A stretch of 64,000 nucleotides of DNA. It comes from Linnemannia hyalina. Taxonomy: Eukaryota > Mortierellomycota > Mortierellomycetes > Mortierellales > Mortierellaceae. Location of the stretch: the NCBI GenBank assembly GCA_019671135.1, contig JAHRHY010000009.1, positions 1,240,001-1,304,000 of the forward strand, read 5' to 3'. Each line of letters begins with the position of its first letter. Within the stretch, counting starts at the first letter, position 1. Both the position numbers and the translations under genes were made by a program. The notes under the pieces are model-generated. The model saw only the letters and a program-made list of their open reading frames with translations. It was not told the origin of the DNA and made no database searches. Shown piece after piece: positions 63,720 to 64,000 of this stretch.

Positions 63720-64000
63720 CCGGTGTGTTGAGCAACCTTTTGAGGCTCCAGGGCATTGCTCGTCTAGAAAAGGTTCGCTCTCTCTCTGTAAATGGTTTAC
63801 AGGCTGCAGATAAGATTGTCATGTCTGGGCCATGCATGCATGCTAAAGTGTACCACTTTTTTCCCGCATCAAAATAGCTACACCGTAGACCTAAAGTCAA
63901 GGCAACAAAGGAAAAAAGAAGCGTCGAACTATGTATAGTCGGTCAGCCAACACATCGACTGCATCGCTCATCACTAAATCCGTCTTTGGCACCTACCCTC
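63720..64000 (+). repeat. Start of a third copy of the ThrE-like unit (matches 42435-42715)
   Basis: Offset 21,285 bp from 63720 to the window end, with a few substitutions. Confidence 0.93.
63931..64000 (+). CDS. ThrE/Prm10-like gene copy 3, 5' end only
   Basis: Begins MYSRSANTSTASLITKSVFG; the first copy has V at the seventh residue (MYSRSVN). It is cut by the window edge after 23 codons. Whether the rest is intact cannot be seen. Confidence 0.7.
   Translation, partial: MYSRSANTSTASLITKSVFGTYP

Noticed and set aside
1..64000. tRNA or rRNA genes
   Set aside because: No cloverleaf-like or rRNA-like stretch was noticed by eye; a tRNAscan/Infernal run would be decisive.

Overview
This is nuclear DNA of a filamentous fungus, most likely an early-diverging one of Mortierella type. 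Genes have short GT-AG introns with GTAAG-type donors, and there are no bacterial gene arrays. A fungal F-box/leucine-rich-repeat protein and a ThrE/Prm10-like membrane protein are present, together with many eukaryotic transposons. The species call is an inference from gene content.

Layout. 1-5276: a large four-exon gene for a beta-rich protein, open at the window edge. 5.2-9.1 kb: a small ubiquitin-like gene, then zinc-finger genes on both strands, several with frame breaks. 9.1-12.4 kb: degenerate repeats, a small coiled-coil gene and a broken secreted LPMO-like gene. 12.4-39.3 kb: a transposon island. It holds a Tc1/mariner copy beside a decayed Helitron; a chromovirus (Gypsy-1) present as a three-LTR composite and as a complete copy in opposite orientation; an AT-rich two-gene element with long terminal inverted repeats built on a 133-bp array; a 213-bp-arm palindrome; and a 5'-truncated second Gypsy element (Gypsy-2). 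39.5-46 kb: an F-box/LRR gene, a small membrane protein, a ThrE/Prm10-like transporter, a small two-exon gene and a zinc-finger/basic gene. 46-53 kb: mostly noncoding with simple repeats, foldback elements and a small acidic protein. 53.4-58.9 kb: a hAT transposon with 352-bp inverted repeats and an 8-bp target duplication. 60-64 kb: a BED/hAT fragment fused directly to a near-identical second copy of the 43.3-45.9 kb block, followed by the start of a third copy.

Most notable: (1) a textbook -1 frameshift cassette (GGGAAAA, 5-nt spacer, 9-bp stem) between gag and pol of Gypsy-1; (2) the two-gene inverted-repeat element, which pairs an IS5/Harbinger-like DDE transposase with a convergent protein having replication-initiator-like motifs, flanked by iteron-like arrays; (3) a three-LTR composite retroelement sharing one CTTAG target duplication; (4) recent segmental duplications of the ThrE-like locus. 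Many reading frames carry 1-4 nt shifts. These may be true decay or consensus errors, and read mapping would separate the two.
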